Notes under the pieces: generated by a model
What the model saw: the letters and a program-made list of their open reading frames with translations, nothing else
The model's database searches: none
Told to the model about the DNA's origin: nothing
Source of the DNA: Anagrus nilaparvatae
Taxonomy: Eukaryota > Arthropoda > Insecta > Hymenoptera > Mymaridae
Direction of reading: 5' to 3'
NCBI GenBank assembly: GCA_022575985.1
Contig: JAKSXM010000007.1
Coordinates: forward strand, 70,121,001 to 70,185,000
DNA: 64,000 nt
Position numbers and translations under genes: made by a program
Shown here: piece after piece, positions 13,577 through 23,860 of the stretch
How positions within the stretch are numbered: position 1 is the stretch's first letter
Layout: every line of letters begins with the position of its first letter

Positions 13577-14060
13577 ATTAGCCCTGGACTCCCTCACTTC
13601 GTATTATTCACAATAATAATACATATTACATTTAATTATAGTTTGAGGGAGGCTTCGCTTTGAATATAAATATTACATTTAATTATAGTTTGGGAGATGA
13701 AGGGGTTTGCAATTATATATTGAATGCAAATAATGTAATTGACATTTTTTGGCGGGGGCTTTGCCCCCGTACCCCCACCGGGGGCTCCGCCCCCTGGACC
13801 CCCTCACTTCATGTTACTCATAATTATATTTAATATAAATATTACATTTAATTATAGTTTGGGAGATGAAGGGGTTTGCCATTATATTGAATGTAAATAA
13901 TTTAATTGACATTTTTTGGCGGCGGATTGGCCCCCGTATCCCCACCAGGGGTGAAGCCCACTGCACCCCCTCAATGCTTATTAAGCACAATTATATTGAA
14001 TGTATGTATAATTTACACATTAAATGAATATTATTTACAAAACAAATTATATTTTTTGGC
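13577..14060 (+). repeat. GC-rich tandem repeat, about 170-bp unit
   Basis: Two to three copies of a unit that includes TATAGTTTGGGAGATGAAGG, an AT-rich stretch, TTGACATTTTTTGGCGG, then a GC block. In the middle copy the block is two stacked palindromes (GGGGGCTTTGCCCCC and GGGGGCTCCGCCCCC). Units begin near 13686 and 13853, with a partial earlier unit. The GC block is strikingly unlike the surrounding DNA. No coding potential. Confidence 0.7.
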
Positions 14061-14509
14061 GCATTTTTTTTTTTTTTTTTTTTACAGTCTGGATATCAGT
14101 TTATTCAAAAGTTGAATGTTTTCAACTTATATATGAATGTTTATGCTAATAAATGTATTTTGAAAATATTTTGTTTTTGAAAATAATTATGTAAAATATA
14201 ATTATTAAAATTATTAATTTTTATTATTATTTTTATTTATTTTAATATTTTAATTATTATTATTAAATTAATTATTATTTCATTTTCTTCAAAATACTAG
14301 AATAATAACCAAAATTAATTATAAATATATAATTTTAGACAACTTAATAAATTAGCAATAGAAACAAAATATTTTCTTATTTGATATGATTTTAAATAAT
14401 AGCGCCGTTAAAATGTATCAAAATTCAAAAATCGAAGTGTCGGAGAGTAAGGTTGGTAGCGAAAGATATGAGCAAGCTCGAAGAATGTCGTGTACATAAT
14501 ATTTCCGTT

Positions 14510-15542
14510 TTTTTATATGAAAAATATTCAAAAAAAAAATTTGAAAAATTACGTATCAGATAGAAAAAATCCTTTAAAAACGATAATTCTAGATATTAGT
14601 ACTTTCATAGAAATAAATTAAGTACTAAGTCCAAAAAGAAAAAAAATTATTATGTTTTTTTAATTTTTTTATACAAAAAATTTTGAAAAAAAAAATTTCA
14701 AAAAAATTACATATCAAATAGAGAAATCCTTTAAAACCATAATTCTGGATATTAGTACTTTCATAGAAATAAATTAAGTACTACGTCCAAAAAGAAAAAA
14801 AATTATTGTCTTTTTTTAATCTTTTTAGACAAAAAATTTTGAAAAAAAAAATTTCGAAAAATTACATATCAAATGGAGAAATCCTTTAAAAACGATGATT
14901 CTGGATATTAGAACTTTCCTAGAAATAAATTAGGGATTACGTCCAAAAAGAAAAAAAATTATCGTATTTTTTTAATTTTTTTATTAAAAAAATTTTGAAA
15001 AAAAAAATATCGAAAAATTACGTATCCGATGGAGAAATCCTTTACAAACGATAATTTTAGATATTCGTACTTTCATAGGAAAAAATTAAGTATTACGTCC
15101 TAAAATAAAAAAAAATTTGGCGTTTTTTGTATTTTTTGGCGACAAAAATTTTGAGAAAAAAATTTTGAAAAAATTAAGTATCAGGTCCAAAAAATTACTA
15201 TAAACGATATTTCTAAAACTAGTACTTCCACAGAAATAAATTAAGTACTGCGTCCGTAAAGAAAAAAAAAATTGGTATTTTTTGTATTTTTTGGTGAAAA
15301 AAATTTTCAAAAAAAAATTTTCAAAAAATTAGTTATCAGATTCGAGATATCGAGTAAAAATCGTACTTTCAAATATAAGTACTTTCGTAGAAATAAATGA
15401 GGTATTACATCCAAATTAAAAAAAAAAAAAAGTAGTTTGAGATTTTTTGATGAAAAAATTTTTGAAAAAAAAATTAGGTCTTAATGTCGTGTTGGCTGTG
15501 AAATATCACCGGTTACAGTCCAACATACATACATACATACAT

Positions 15543-15579
<37 letters not shown>

Positions 15580-15710
15580 GACACACACATACAGACTTTT
15601 TTTAAAAACCGGTTTTTTAGCTTCCTGAGGTCTCAAAACGTGCTTATATGCCAAAATATCGAAAATCAAAATTTCACCTATCACAAAGGTTCCTCTATGA
15701 GGAACCAATA
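14510..15710 (+). mobile_element. Satellite-bearing interspersed element, right part
   Basis: Monomers spaced about 153-157 bp apart (the AGTACTTTC phrase recurs near 14600, 14755, 14910, 15067, 15224 and 15377) lead into a (CATA)n/(CA)n tract at about 15525-15592. After that come the conserved CCGGTTTTTTAGCTTCCTGA segment and the terminal hairpin at 15688-15706. The left end is not recognisable, so the copy looks 5'-truncated. Confidence 0.75.
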
Positions 15711-17768
15711 AATCAAAATTAAGTACATCGTGTTTTAATTTTAATTTTTTATTTTTTACTATAGAAACTTTGATTTTTTAATATTTTTTGAAAAAACTAA
15801 ATGCTAAAATAGCTTTATATGGAAAATATTAACGAAAAAATTTGATTTATTACGATTTGTTTTCATTTTGTGTTTTGCGAGTTAAATTTTTTTTCATTAT
15901 ACGCTGCAAAAAAGATCTATACTTTCTTACTTTCGGGCGATCTTTTTATCGCTTTTAATGAAAAACTATGTGTTGAACACGGGAAAAAATGTAGGAAATT
16001 TTACTTTCAATGCTGTCTGCATACAACTGCATTGAAAGCCAAATCCTATTTTTTTCCCCTTGTTGAACAAATAGATATTTTTTTGCAAGATGAGTTAAAA
16101 GGTACTCGCTCTGGCCCATCTTAGTTACAACAGGGTACAGTATATACAGAGGGGTTTTACCAATTTCTCAAACGGGCTCGAACGGGGTGCAACATCCGAA
16201 TAAATAATTTGAAAAAAAAAATTTTTTTTATTTTATCTAATTATTACGCTTTTTTTTTAAATTTTTTTAAAAGTGCGTTTCTTTAATTTATGAATTGGAA
16301 ACCTAGCTAATATTTCAAAGAAATTTGTTTTGATTTATTGGAAATTTGAATTTCTGATATAATCTAAAAAGATTAAATTTAAATTTAATGTGCAATTCTG
16401 TGCATCACTGAGTGTTTCCGTGCAGCACATTTCGAAATTAAGATTTTTTAACCATGTTCATAATAAATTTTAATGAAAATTAAATGCTTTTCAGTATTTG
16501 ATACTAGAAAATGTAAAGCTAAAATAATTGTAAAACATATGTAGGTACCAATATTAATAGAAATTTTAACACACAAAAATATTTAATTAGTGTGGCATCT
16601 CAAACCTCTATTTTTGAAAACCCGTTGCAAACGACTAATAAGGTCGATTTTCATTTTTAATAGCGGAAAAGGTTCGTAAGGATGTGTAGAAAATTTGCAA
16701 TAAAATTTTATCAACCGCTTTTAACCCCTTGACCCTTTTAAGGGCAGAAAAGGGGGAAAATCTTATACAAGAAAATAAAGTTATTTAATTGATAAAAAAA
16801 GTAATTTTTTTAATAGATGTATGGTACATATCTTTGATTATTTTTGAAAATTTACTTCAAAGATATTCTGAGGCGAAAAATGGCCCAAATATAAGAGTAA
16901 AAACGGGTAACCAGAGGGGTAAAATAAGTATTTTATATTGTGTTTGGGAGAAAAGTAATTTTTGCATTTTTTTAAGACCTAATAAAGATTCTAATAAAAT
17001 AATCGTTTTTGAGTTTAAGCTTAAAATATAGTTTCAGAAAAATAAAGTTTCAGCTTAAAATATGGGCAAAAAGGGCAAAACACGCATTATATGTCATATT
17101 TTATGAAAATTAAAGTGTACTAATTTTTAAGGACAAGGGTTAAGAAATTATGTCTTTTAATTATATGGTCTTAAAATATAGACTTAAAGGGTTAAACATG
17201 TAATTTACGTAATATTTTTATGGAAATTAAAATTTAATCATTTTTAAGGACAAGGGTTAAAAATTGCCCTTCAATGAGAAATTACATAAAATTAATGCGT
17301 TCATAATGGAAAAATTTTAAAATACATGAAAGTAACTAGTTTTTCTTTGTTTTTTACTTTAAATTATGCACGTCTCTTTGGATGCCATATTATGATAAAA
17401 TTTTTGAATATTCTCTTATATTTTATCATAACTTTTTTTTAGATACAGATACAACAAAAAAATTGAAAGCATATTAAAGAATATTGAATAAGTAACCCTT
17501 TAGTAGTCGTTATTATAAATTTTGTTGCAATGAAAATGGTGAAAATTCAACTCAAAGGGGCGAATTCCGTAATATGATTTTGCTCTTAATGGCCATATCT
17601 CATTCAGCATAGGTCGTAAAAAAAAAGAAAAACATTTTCAGGAAATTATCCTTTGTGAAATTGTAATTTTTTAGCAAACTAATAATATACATGGACAAAT
17701 GTTTTATTGGGCAGATATGTGCAAAAACAAGCTGTTAGGAAAAATCCTACCCCAATGGCTTGAAATGC
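15711..17768. other. Intergenic DNA with degenerate duplications
   Basis: No gene is supported. Open frames at 15870-16124 and 16789-17031 have no recognisable domains. A diverged duplicated phrase (TTTTTAAGGACAAGGGTTAA) occurs near 17127 and 17243, so part of this tract is an old local duplication. Confidence 0.45.
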
Positions 17769-17858
17769 TATACTAAATATTCATTGTTAGAATATTTTTA
17801 AAAACTTTTATTTTTAAAAAACTTTTGTTTGTCACCAAATTGCAAATTTTAATATATA

Positions 17859-18002
17859 TGATATTTTAAATTAAATACACAAAAATTGTGAAAAATTTTA
17901 ATTTATTTTCCATCTATTTTACAATTTATTTATATATAACGACATATGTCGTTAAATTAAAATTTTTCACAATTTTTGTGTATTTAATTTAAAATATCAT
18001 AT
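17859..18002. repeat. AT-rich inverted repeat next to a long hairpin
   Basis: Arms of about 47 bp (ATGATATTTTAAATTAAATA on the left, its complement ending in AAATATCAT at 18002) flank a loop with the palindrome ACGACATATGTCGT. It directly abuts the 18001-18157 hairpin. Confidence 0.7.
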
Positions 18003-18157
18003 GAGCGGCCCAATCGACTATGGGCGCATAAATTTTACGAATGGTAGGTACGAGAGACTGAAAAAACTCTATCTCAGTCACTGACATAGAGTTTTTTCAG
18101 TCTCTCGTACCTACTATTCGTAAAGTTTATGCGCCCATAGTCGATTGGGCCGCTCAT
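18001..18157. mobile_element. Near-perfect hairpin element (MITE or hairpin RNA locus)
   Basis: Arms 18001-18072 and 18086-18157 are inverted copies, 72 bp each, with only two mismatches, around a 13-base loop. Ends read ATGAGCGGCCCAATCG and its complement. Such a young perfect stem is typical of a recently inserted fold-back MITE; if transcribed it would form a long hairpin RNA. A 15-bp direct repeat (TATACTAAATATTCA) flanks the combined palindromes at 17769-17783 and 18159-18173. Confidence 0.75.
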
Positions 18158-18173
18158 ATATACTAAATATTCA

Positions 18174-20120
18174 CCAATTTGAAAAGTTAGTAAAATGTTA
18201 AAAAATTGTTTAAGTTTAATATTTTTGTTATATTTAATTGTTTTTAATAAAAAAAATTATTATTTATTAACAGTTAAAGTTAATTTGTTGAGAAATAAAA
18301 TTTTTTATTAATTGAGGAAATGTAATATTGTTAACAAATCTCATCATTAATTTTTACTGGAAGATTTAGTATAAACTTGGTCAAAATTAGAATAAAAAAT
18401 TTATTTTTCAACAAATTAACTTTTTTACTTTTTTTTATTCATAATCAATTAAAGATGACAAAAATTAAATTATCAAGATTTTTTAATACTTCGCTAACGT
18501 AAAATAACCCTTATTTTTGAATTTCAGCTGCAAAATATTTTTATTTAAATTTTTAATATTGACTATGATAAAATAACCTTTAGCTTCAATTAGTTCTTAT
18601 AACGCAAAAATTTAATAACAAGAAGAAAAAATAAAAAAATTTTGTGAGTATCAAAAGTAAAGTTTGTCCGCCCGGGCGTAAAATGCGAGCTTAAAAAATT
18701 TAACAATTTTATTTTCCTATAATTTTGTAACCTTGATGCATAATATAATATTTAGCCCATGGTTTTTATGATATTTATTGTTTGTGAACATCAAATGCAG
18801 AAATGTCTGTTATAATATTTTTTTCAGTAGATACTTTTTTCAATTTTTTCTTTTAATTTTTCACTTTTTTTGACTCAACACGGACCCTTTAATACTTGAA
18901 ATTTTAATTTTCATTTTTCTAATTTCAGATGCAGCAATTTGTAAAAAAGGATTGCTGCAGAGAACATTAAAAGAAAATATATTTAAACTGCCTAATGGAT
19001 AAAAATCACCAATTATCAAAATTTGAATTCAAATTGTTTGGACTTGAATCAAATGAAGCTGCAAATTATGAACTGGATAAAAATGATTGTGAAACCAACT
19101 CATTTAAATTAATCAATTGCACATCATAAAAATTTTGATGTTTCTAACTTTTAAAAAATAGTTCCAACTTTTTATAGGTATTATTTTTGATATTTTAATT
19201 CATAAAAATCAAATGCAATTGGTGTTTAAAATTAAAATTATAACAAGATTTTCTTTCATAATTAGATTCAGAATCAAGCTGTTCCAATGGTTATGTTGTA
19301 ATAAACTGATATGAAATGCCGTTGATACTGCCTTGCTTGAATAGACAATTATTGTGTAATACAACGCATTTAACAGAGTTCATTGGAAATTTTTTTGTAA
19401 ACTTCCTTGCTTAGTGGAGATGGATTCTAAAAGTACGTTCAAGAGCTATGCCAGAATATTATCAAGTACTATATATTGTCATTAAGTCTTTAGAACTTTA
19501 TCAGTTCAATAGCATCACACAATTATTTTGAAATAGTTTTTTTTCTAAAAACAATGTTTATTTTTTATTATTTAATTTTAAAATGTCAACCAATAATTTT
19601 TCAAATCAAAAGTTTAAGTAGGTTATTTAATTTAAAAATTTTCCAATTTTCGTAAAATATCCTATTTTAATATTAATTAATCCAAACGTTCACTAAAATA
19701 AAATAATAAGAATATGCTCAAATTCATATATAACTTCTTAGACAAAATACAAATTAAAATTTATCTAAAATTTGAAAAAAAAAATTAGCAAGGTACAAAA
19801 AAAAATTCAATTCTTTTACTAATGCTTCTTTGATTGAATCATAGTAAAATAATTATTTTTATTAATAAATTTTTTTAATTAACTTTTATCTCATGTTACA
19901 ATCGTTGAATTAAATTAACCTTCAAGGGTTAAAAATCTAGATAAAAATTCATTGGAAAAGAGAAGAGTTTCTAATTAATGAACCAAAAAACATTCAATTT
20001 TTTTTAAATTCAAATAATCCCACTTCTGACACCAAATGTTGTGTATGAGGTTTCAATAATTATAACACTGATTATTTGATATAAGATAATATAATTAACT
20101 AATGATTTAGATATACATAA
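18174..20120. other. AT-rich DNA without a recognised gene
   Basis: No coding exon can be supported. The sequence is poly-A/T-rich with scattered short palindromes such as CCGCCCGGGCG near 18669. Confidence 0.45.
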
Positions 20121-20123
20121 GCT

Positions 20124-21401
20124 TCAATTGACGGTTACATAGATGACTGTTGACGCATTTTTAATGGTATACTTCACTAGGGTATTCAGATTCTTGAAGA
20201 ATTTTCCAAAGATTGGAGTATGCTCATGATTACGACGTCCTCTAATATACGAATTATTCTGATATGGTATGCTATAGACGTATGCAATTTTCACGTTGGT
20301 TATGGATCGTATTTCCATTACAAAGATATTCCATCCAGTAACGTATAAACGTGACTTAAGATGGAAGCCTTTATATGTTAATAGATCATTCGTTGTGACT
20401 GAAGTGACGCCTTCTTTGAAGCATAGTAATTTATATTGATCTTTATCATTCGTTGATGCTACGTAATTAGTTGTATTTGCTTCAAGTTGAAACCGTTGTA
20501 TATCACTGTCAATAAACACTCGCATCCATTCTAGGGTCAGTCCCAATATAGTGGATGCGTTATAACAAAATAGTGGATTTAGAAAACTAGATTTAATTGC
20601 ATCCTCTTTGTTATGTGCTATTCGCATGTAAGCTAGACTGGCTACTGCACGGGGTGAAGTAATTACAGTTTGTATTATTTTCCCGAATATATCGTGCGTA
20701 CCCATGTCAAAATCAGTGTTGAATGTATATGACATAAATTCAGACACCAACAGTGATGCAGCATCCATGAGGATATGAATCACTGAACTTGTTATTCTAT
20801 CATATTTTTCTTGATGTGGCAGACGTATAAGCGTTTGTGCACGTTCAGCTCCCATTGTAAATAATGTTAACCTGTCTTTGGTTACATAAAGATGTGAAAT
20901 GGCGTCATTTTTTGATGGGTATTTTTCCCTAAATATATTTAGAACCGTATTTCTATCATGGATGAGCTTTGAATATAACTTAGATATTCGTGTCCATACC
21001 GCGTTCTTATTTATATTACCATCTGATGACTTGTTTGTGATTATTGTGTCGCGTATAAATTGGTTACAATATACAGCTACATGTTTAAGATATGGTACTG
21101 CAATGTTTACCATATTATTTCCATCAGGTATTATGTTATCTTGTACAACGTTAAGTTGATGATTTAAGTACGTTACATAGTCGATTGTTGACGCATCCAT
21201 TATCTTGGAACGAATTAATTCGTCCAGCTTGTTAATATATGCGTTCGGCCCCGAGTAGTAAGCGTGATAGAAGTTAGTATCATCATTTTTCTGTAATTGA
21301 ATGCCTTGATCTAAAGCAGCAGCTACTAACCCATATCGTATTAGATTTGGATTAATTGGTACGATACCCGTCTGAATTCGGGCTTCAAATTTTCGCCTCA
21401 C
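20124..21401 (-). CDS. Unassigned 425-codon open frame, start missing; possible foreign or virus-derived insert
   Basis: An uninterrupted frame runs from 21401 to a stop at 20124. It is preceded in frame by TAA and opens with GTG; the first ATG lies 67 codons in (21200), so the natural N terminus is probably missing. By eye its base composition is about 38% GC against roughly 20-25% around it, and codon use is less A/T-biased than in ANKLE1 or the other host genes. The protein is mostly helical-looking and mixed, without signal peptide, clear membrane segment or a motif I recognise. It begins exactly where the neighbouring SET domain is cut off (about 21405), which suggests insertion into that gene. 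An endogenised viral structural protein is one possibility; an exon of an unknown gene is another. Function not assigned. Confidence 0.45.
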   Translation of the reverse strand: MRRKFEARIQTGIVPINPNLIRYGLVAAALDQGIQLQKNDDTNFYHAYYSGPNAYINKLDELIRSKIMDASTIDYVTYLNHQLNVVQDNIIPDGNNMVNIAVPYLKHVAVYCNQFIRDTIITNKSSDGNINKNAVWTRISKLYSKLIHDRNTVLNIFREKYPSKNDAISHLYVTKDRLTLFTMGAERAQTLIRLPHQEKYDRITSSVIHILMDAASLLVSEFMSYTFNTDFDMGTHDIFGKIIQTVITSPRAVASLAYMRIAHNKEDAIKSSFLNPLFCYNASTILGLTLEWMRVFIDSDIQRFQLEANTTNYVASTNDKDQYKLLCFKEGVTSVTTNDLLTYKGFHLKSRLYVTGWNIFVMEIRSITNVKIAYVYSIPYQNNSYIRGRRNHEHTPIFGKFFKNLNTLVKYTIKNASTVIYVTVN

Positions 21402-21735
21402 AATTTGTTTTTATGTTCAAAGAAAAGAAGATAACATCCTTTACCTTCTTTTTCATATTTTAGCTCCCTTTGCAATACTGTTTGAAAACTTATTTTTACG
21501 CCAACGTATTCCACAATGAAATCGCCTTTCTTAAAGTTTTTAGAAGCTGCTACACCTCTATCTTTTTCAGGTATTATTATTGTCTGAAAAAAGTAAATTT
21601 TTTTAAATTTATTATATTAAGATAAAAAAAATTCAATTTACCTTCAATCCGTGCCCTTGGAAGCACGAGAGCGGGTTGATTTTAACGCACTCATTATATT
21701 TATGCTTATTTTGTAATCCTCTATAAACTAGATGT
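21402..21735 (-). pseudogene. Truncated KMT5A-like SET-domain remnant
   Basis: Two exons read on the minus strand. The first ends at 21642 (…CFQGHGLK, donor AAG/GTAAAT), and a 58-base intron (21584-21641) separates it from the exon that starts at 21583. The joined protein contains RGVAASKNFKKGDFIVEY and then GKGCYLLFFEHKNK. These match the start of the SET fold of KMT5A/SETD8 (PR-Set7) lysine methyltransferases, including the KGDFxxEY and GCYxxxF blocks. The frame ends at TGA right after this, so the NHS and GEEL-type catalytic blocks are absent and no active enzyme can be made. Retained intron indicates a DNA-level copy, not a retrocopy. Confidence 0.65.
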
Positions 21736-21882
21736 TTGCTGTTTATGTGTATCAGTAAGTTTGATTACCGCATGTAATTTCGGGCACTCGTAGCATTGGA
21801 ATAAGGAACGTTTAATTGATGTTTACGGGTTTTCTTGTGGCTTTTATTGTGGCACCATATCTTCATCCATTACTTCATATTG

Positions 21883-22179
21883 TTAGCATGGTCCGACATT
21901 CTGCGCGAGTTTTTCTTCTAAGTTGTTAATACCGCAGGAAGCTTCGTATGTGGATACTTCTAGGTGAAAAAATATATTGTGTTCCTCCATTGGTTCATTT
22001 AATACGAATAGCTTACATATTTTATAGTCATTTTGCTCCGTAAATCCGTGATACATATTCTTCGAAAACTCCAATTTATATTTTCTCCTGCCACCGTTGT
22101 TTGCTCCGTGATTATAAATCATGTCCGTTTTGTGATTCACGACAAGTACAAGAGGGAGGATGTTCCTTTCTTGGCACAT
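21883..22179 (-). CDS. Unassigned 98-codon open frame
   Basis: ATG-initiated frame in DNA that, like 20124-21401, is richer in GC than its surroundings. No domain, signal peptide or membrane segment recognised. It may be a piece of the same inserted DNA or an exon of an unknown gene. Little more can be said. Confidence 0.25.
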   Translation of the reverse strand: MCQERNILPLVLVVNHKTDMIYNHGANNGGRRKYKLEFSKNMYHGFTEQNDYKICKLFVLNEPMEEHNIFFHLEVSTYEASCGINNLEEKLAQNVGPC

Positions 22180-22747
22180 GTTTTACATGTAATTAATTAC
22201 CTGATGAGCCACGTCTGGTAATGTAAAATCTTAGCCATCATCGTTTTCTCGAACTCATAATATTTGATCTAATAATTATTATACAAACTACTGAATATTA
22301 GACTTATTGATTAATTTATAAAAATTATCATGCTCACTCGGGTGTGATGACTGCAGTGCCTCCACTAAGCAATCTGCGAAATCAAGACATTTTCGTGAAA
22401 ATTTAATTGGCCATAGCCAAATAAATCCTCCTGGTCACGCATATATATAATTTAGATATTTTTTTGTTGAAAATTTAAAAAAAGTTAAAAATTATAAATT
22501 ATTTTTATTATAAGGGTCCTTATATTTATTTATGACTAAGTGGTATTAATACCTACTAATAAACTGGCATTAAATGCAAAGAGTTTTTAAAGTTTATACT
22601 TTTTTATACAGGACGTAGACTATCAGGTTGTTGCGCTTGAATTTTACTTAAATTGCTTGGATTTTTAAGAAATTTAATTAAAAAATGAAGCAGAATAAGA
22701 ATTTATTTATTTTTCTTTTGTTTCTTTTCTTTTTCACGTTTACGTGC

Positions 22748-23160
22748 TTATTGTTCTTGAATTTCACACTTTTGCTTCTCTTTTTTAGCGTCTGCTTTTA
22801 TTTTCGCATACTTGGATGTTATTCTTAATTTATTAATACGTTGTCTTAAGCATTTTTTAATACAAGCATTTAAATTTTCTGGGCCAATATGAGATGGCAC
22901 TTTTGTATTCAGATGTTTTGTAAAATTTGTGTTAGCTAATTTAAATTTACTACGTAGCCAACGCAGATAGCATTCTGAAATGAGAGTTCTCATAAAGATA
23001 TTTTTTTATTTTTTTTTGTTTCATTATGTATTACCTTTAATCAGCTACAAAAATTGTTGGAAACATTTTCCTTTCAATTTTTTTATCGTCGATTGTTAAT
23101 TTTTCATCATGCCTGTCAGCATGAGGTTTTGTCAAATCTAAAATACAATCTGCAAGGCTT
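22748..23160 (-). pseudogene. Two-piece coding remnant, family unknown
   Basis: The upstream piece, about 23160 to 23040, reads CILDLTKPHADRHDEK followed by KKIERKMFPTIFVAD and then a stop before the donor-like AAAG/GTAATA. The downstream piece (22748-22993) can start at ATG 22993 or, more likely, after the acceptor TCATTTCAG. It encodes a Lys/Arg-rich helical segment with ECYLRWLRSKFK and NACIKKCLRQRINKLR. The in-frame stop suggests decay. Family not recognised; a lineage-specific or transposon-associated protein is possible. Confidence 0.35.
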
Positions 23161-23384
23161 ACAATCATATTGGTAAAATTTTTTCAATGATGATGTTTCA
23201 TAAATGAAAACGTAGTTTCTTATTAACATAATTAATTAAAGGATAATAAAATTAACATATTTAAAAAAATAAGTTATATTTTATATTTTTAAATATCGAA
23301 AATTTCTAACAACTCCTAACAATTAATCTCTAAACAAAACACTTAAGATTTCAATTTACATAAAAAATATTTATTATGAATTCA

Positions 23385-23860
23385 CATGTTTTTTCAGAAC
23401 ATGTTGGTCTTTTTGATGCGTAATTTATGCAGGAATTCGTGCTTTGATGCGGTTTTAATCTGCGCTTGTGGACGTAAATACATCAGCGTAAACATAATAT
23501 TAATTTTTCATGGCCTTTTTTCAGACCATGTTGGTCTTTTTGATGCGAAATTTAGGTAGAAATTCGTGCTTTGATGCTCTTTTAGTCTGCGCTTGTGGAC
23601 GTAAATACATCAGTGTAAACATAATATTAATTTCTCATAGCCTTTTTTCAGACCATGTTGGTCTTTTTGATGCGTAATTTATGCAGGAATTCGTGCTTTG
23701 ATGCTGTTTTATATTAAAATTTATGCAGGAATTCGTGCTTTGATGCTGTTTTAGTCTGCGCTTGTGGACGTAAATACATTAGCGTAAACATAATATTATT
23801 TTCTCATGGCCTTTTTTCAGACCATGTTGGTCTTATTGATGCGTTAAAGGAATTCGTGCT
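23385..23860. repeat. Tandem repeat, about 129-bp unit, four copies
   Basis: The phrase CAGACCATGTTGGTCTTTTT (or CAGAACATG…) starts at about 23393, 23522, 23651 and 23818. Each unit also holds GAATTCGTGCTTTGATGC and GCGCTTGTGGACGTAAATAC. The third unit is longer (about 167 bp) because roughly 38 bases around GGAATTCGTGCTTTGATGCT are duplicated inside it. The array abuts the truncated end of the helicase-like remnant. Confidence 0.8.

Noticed and set aside
13660..13690. AATATTAC words resembling a rolling-circle origin nonamer in the GC-rich tandem repeat
   Set aside because: The first base of TAATATTAC does not match and there is no Rep gene or matching stem; chance is likely in AT-rich DNA.
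15870..16124. 84-codon frame with several Cys residues, briefly considered a small secreted protein
   Set aside because: No signal peptide, irregular cysteine spacing and noncoding-like surroundings.
20899..21159. Plus-strand 86-codon frame
   Set aside because: It is antisense to the 425-codon minus-strand frame and shows no domain.
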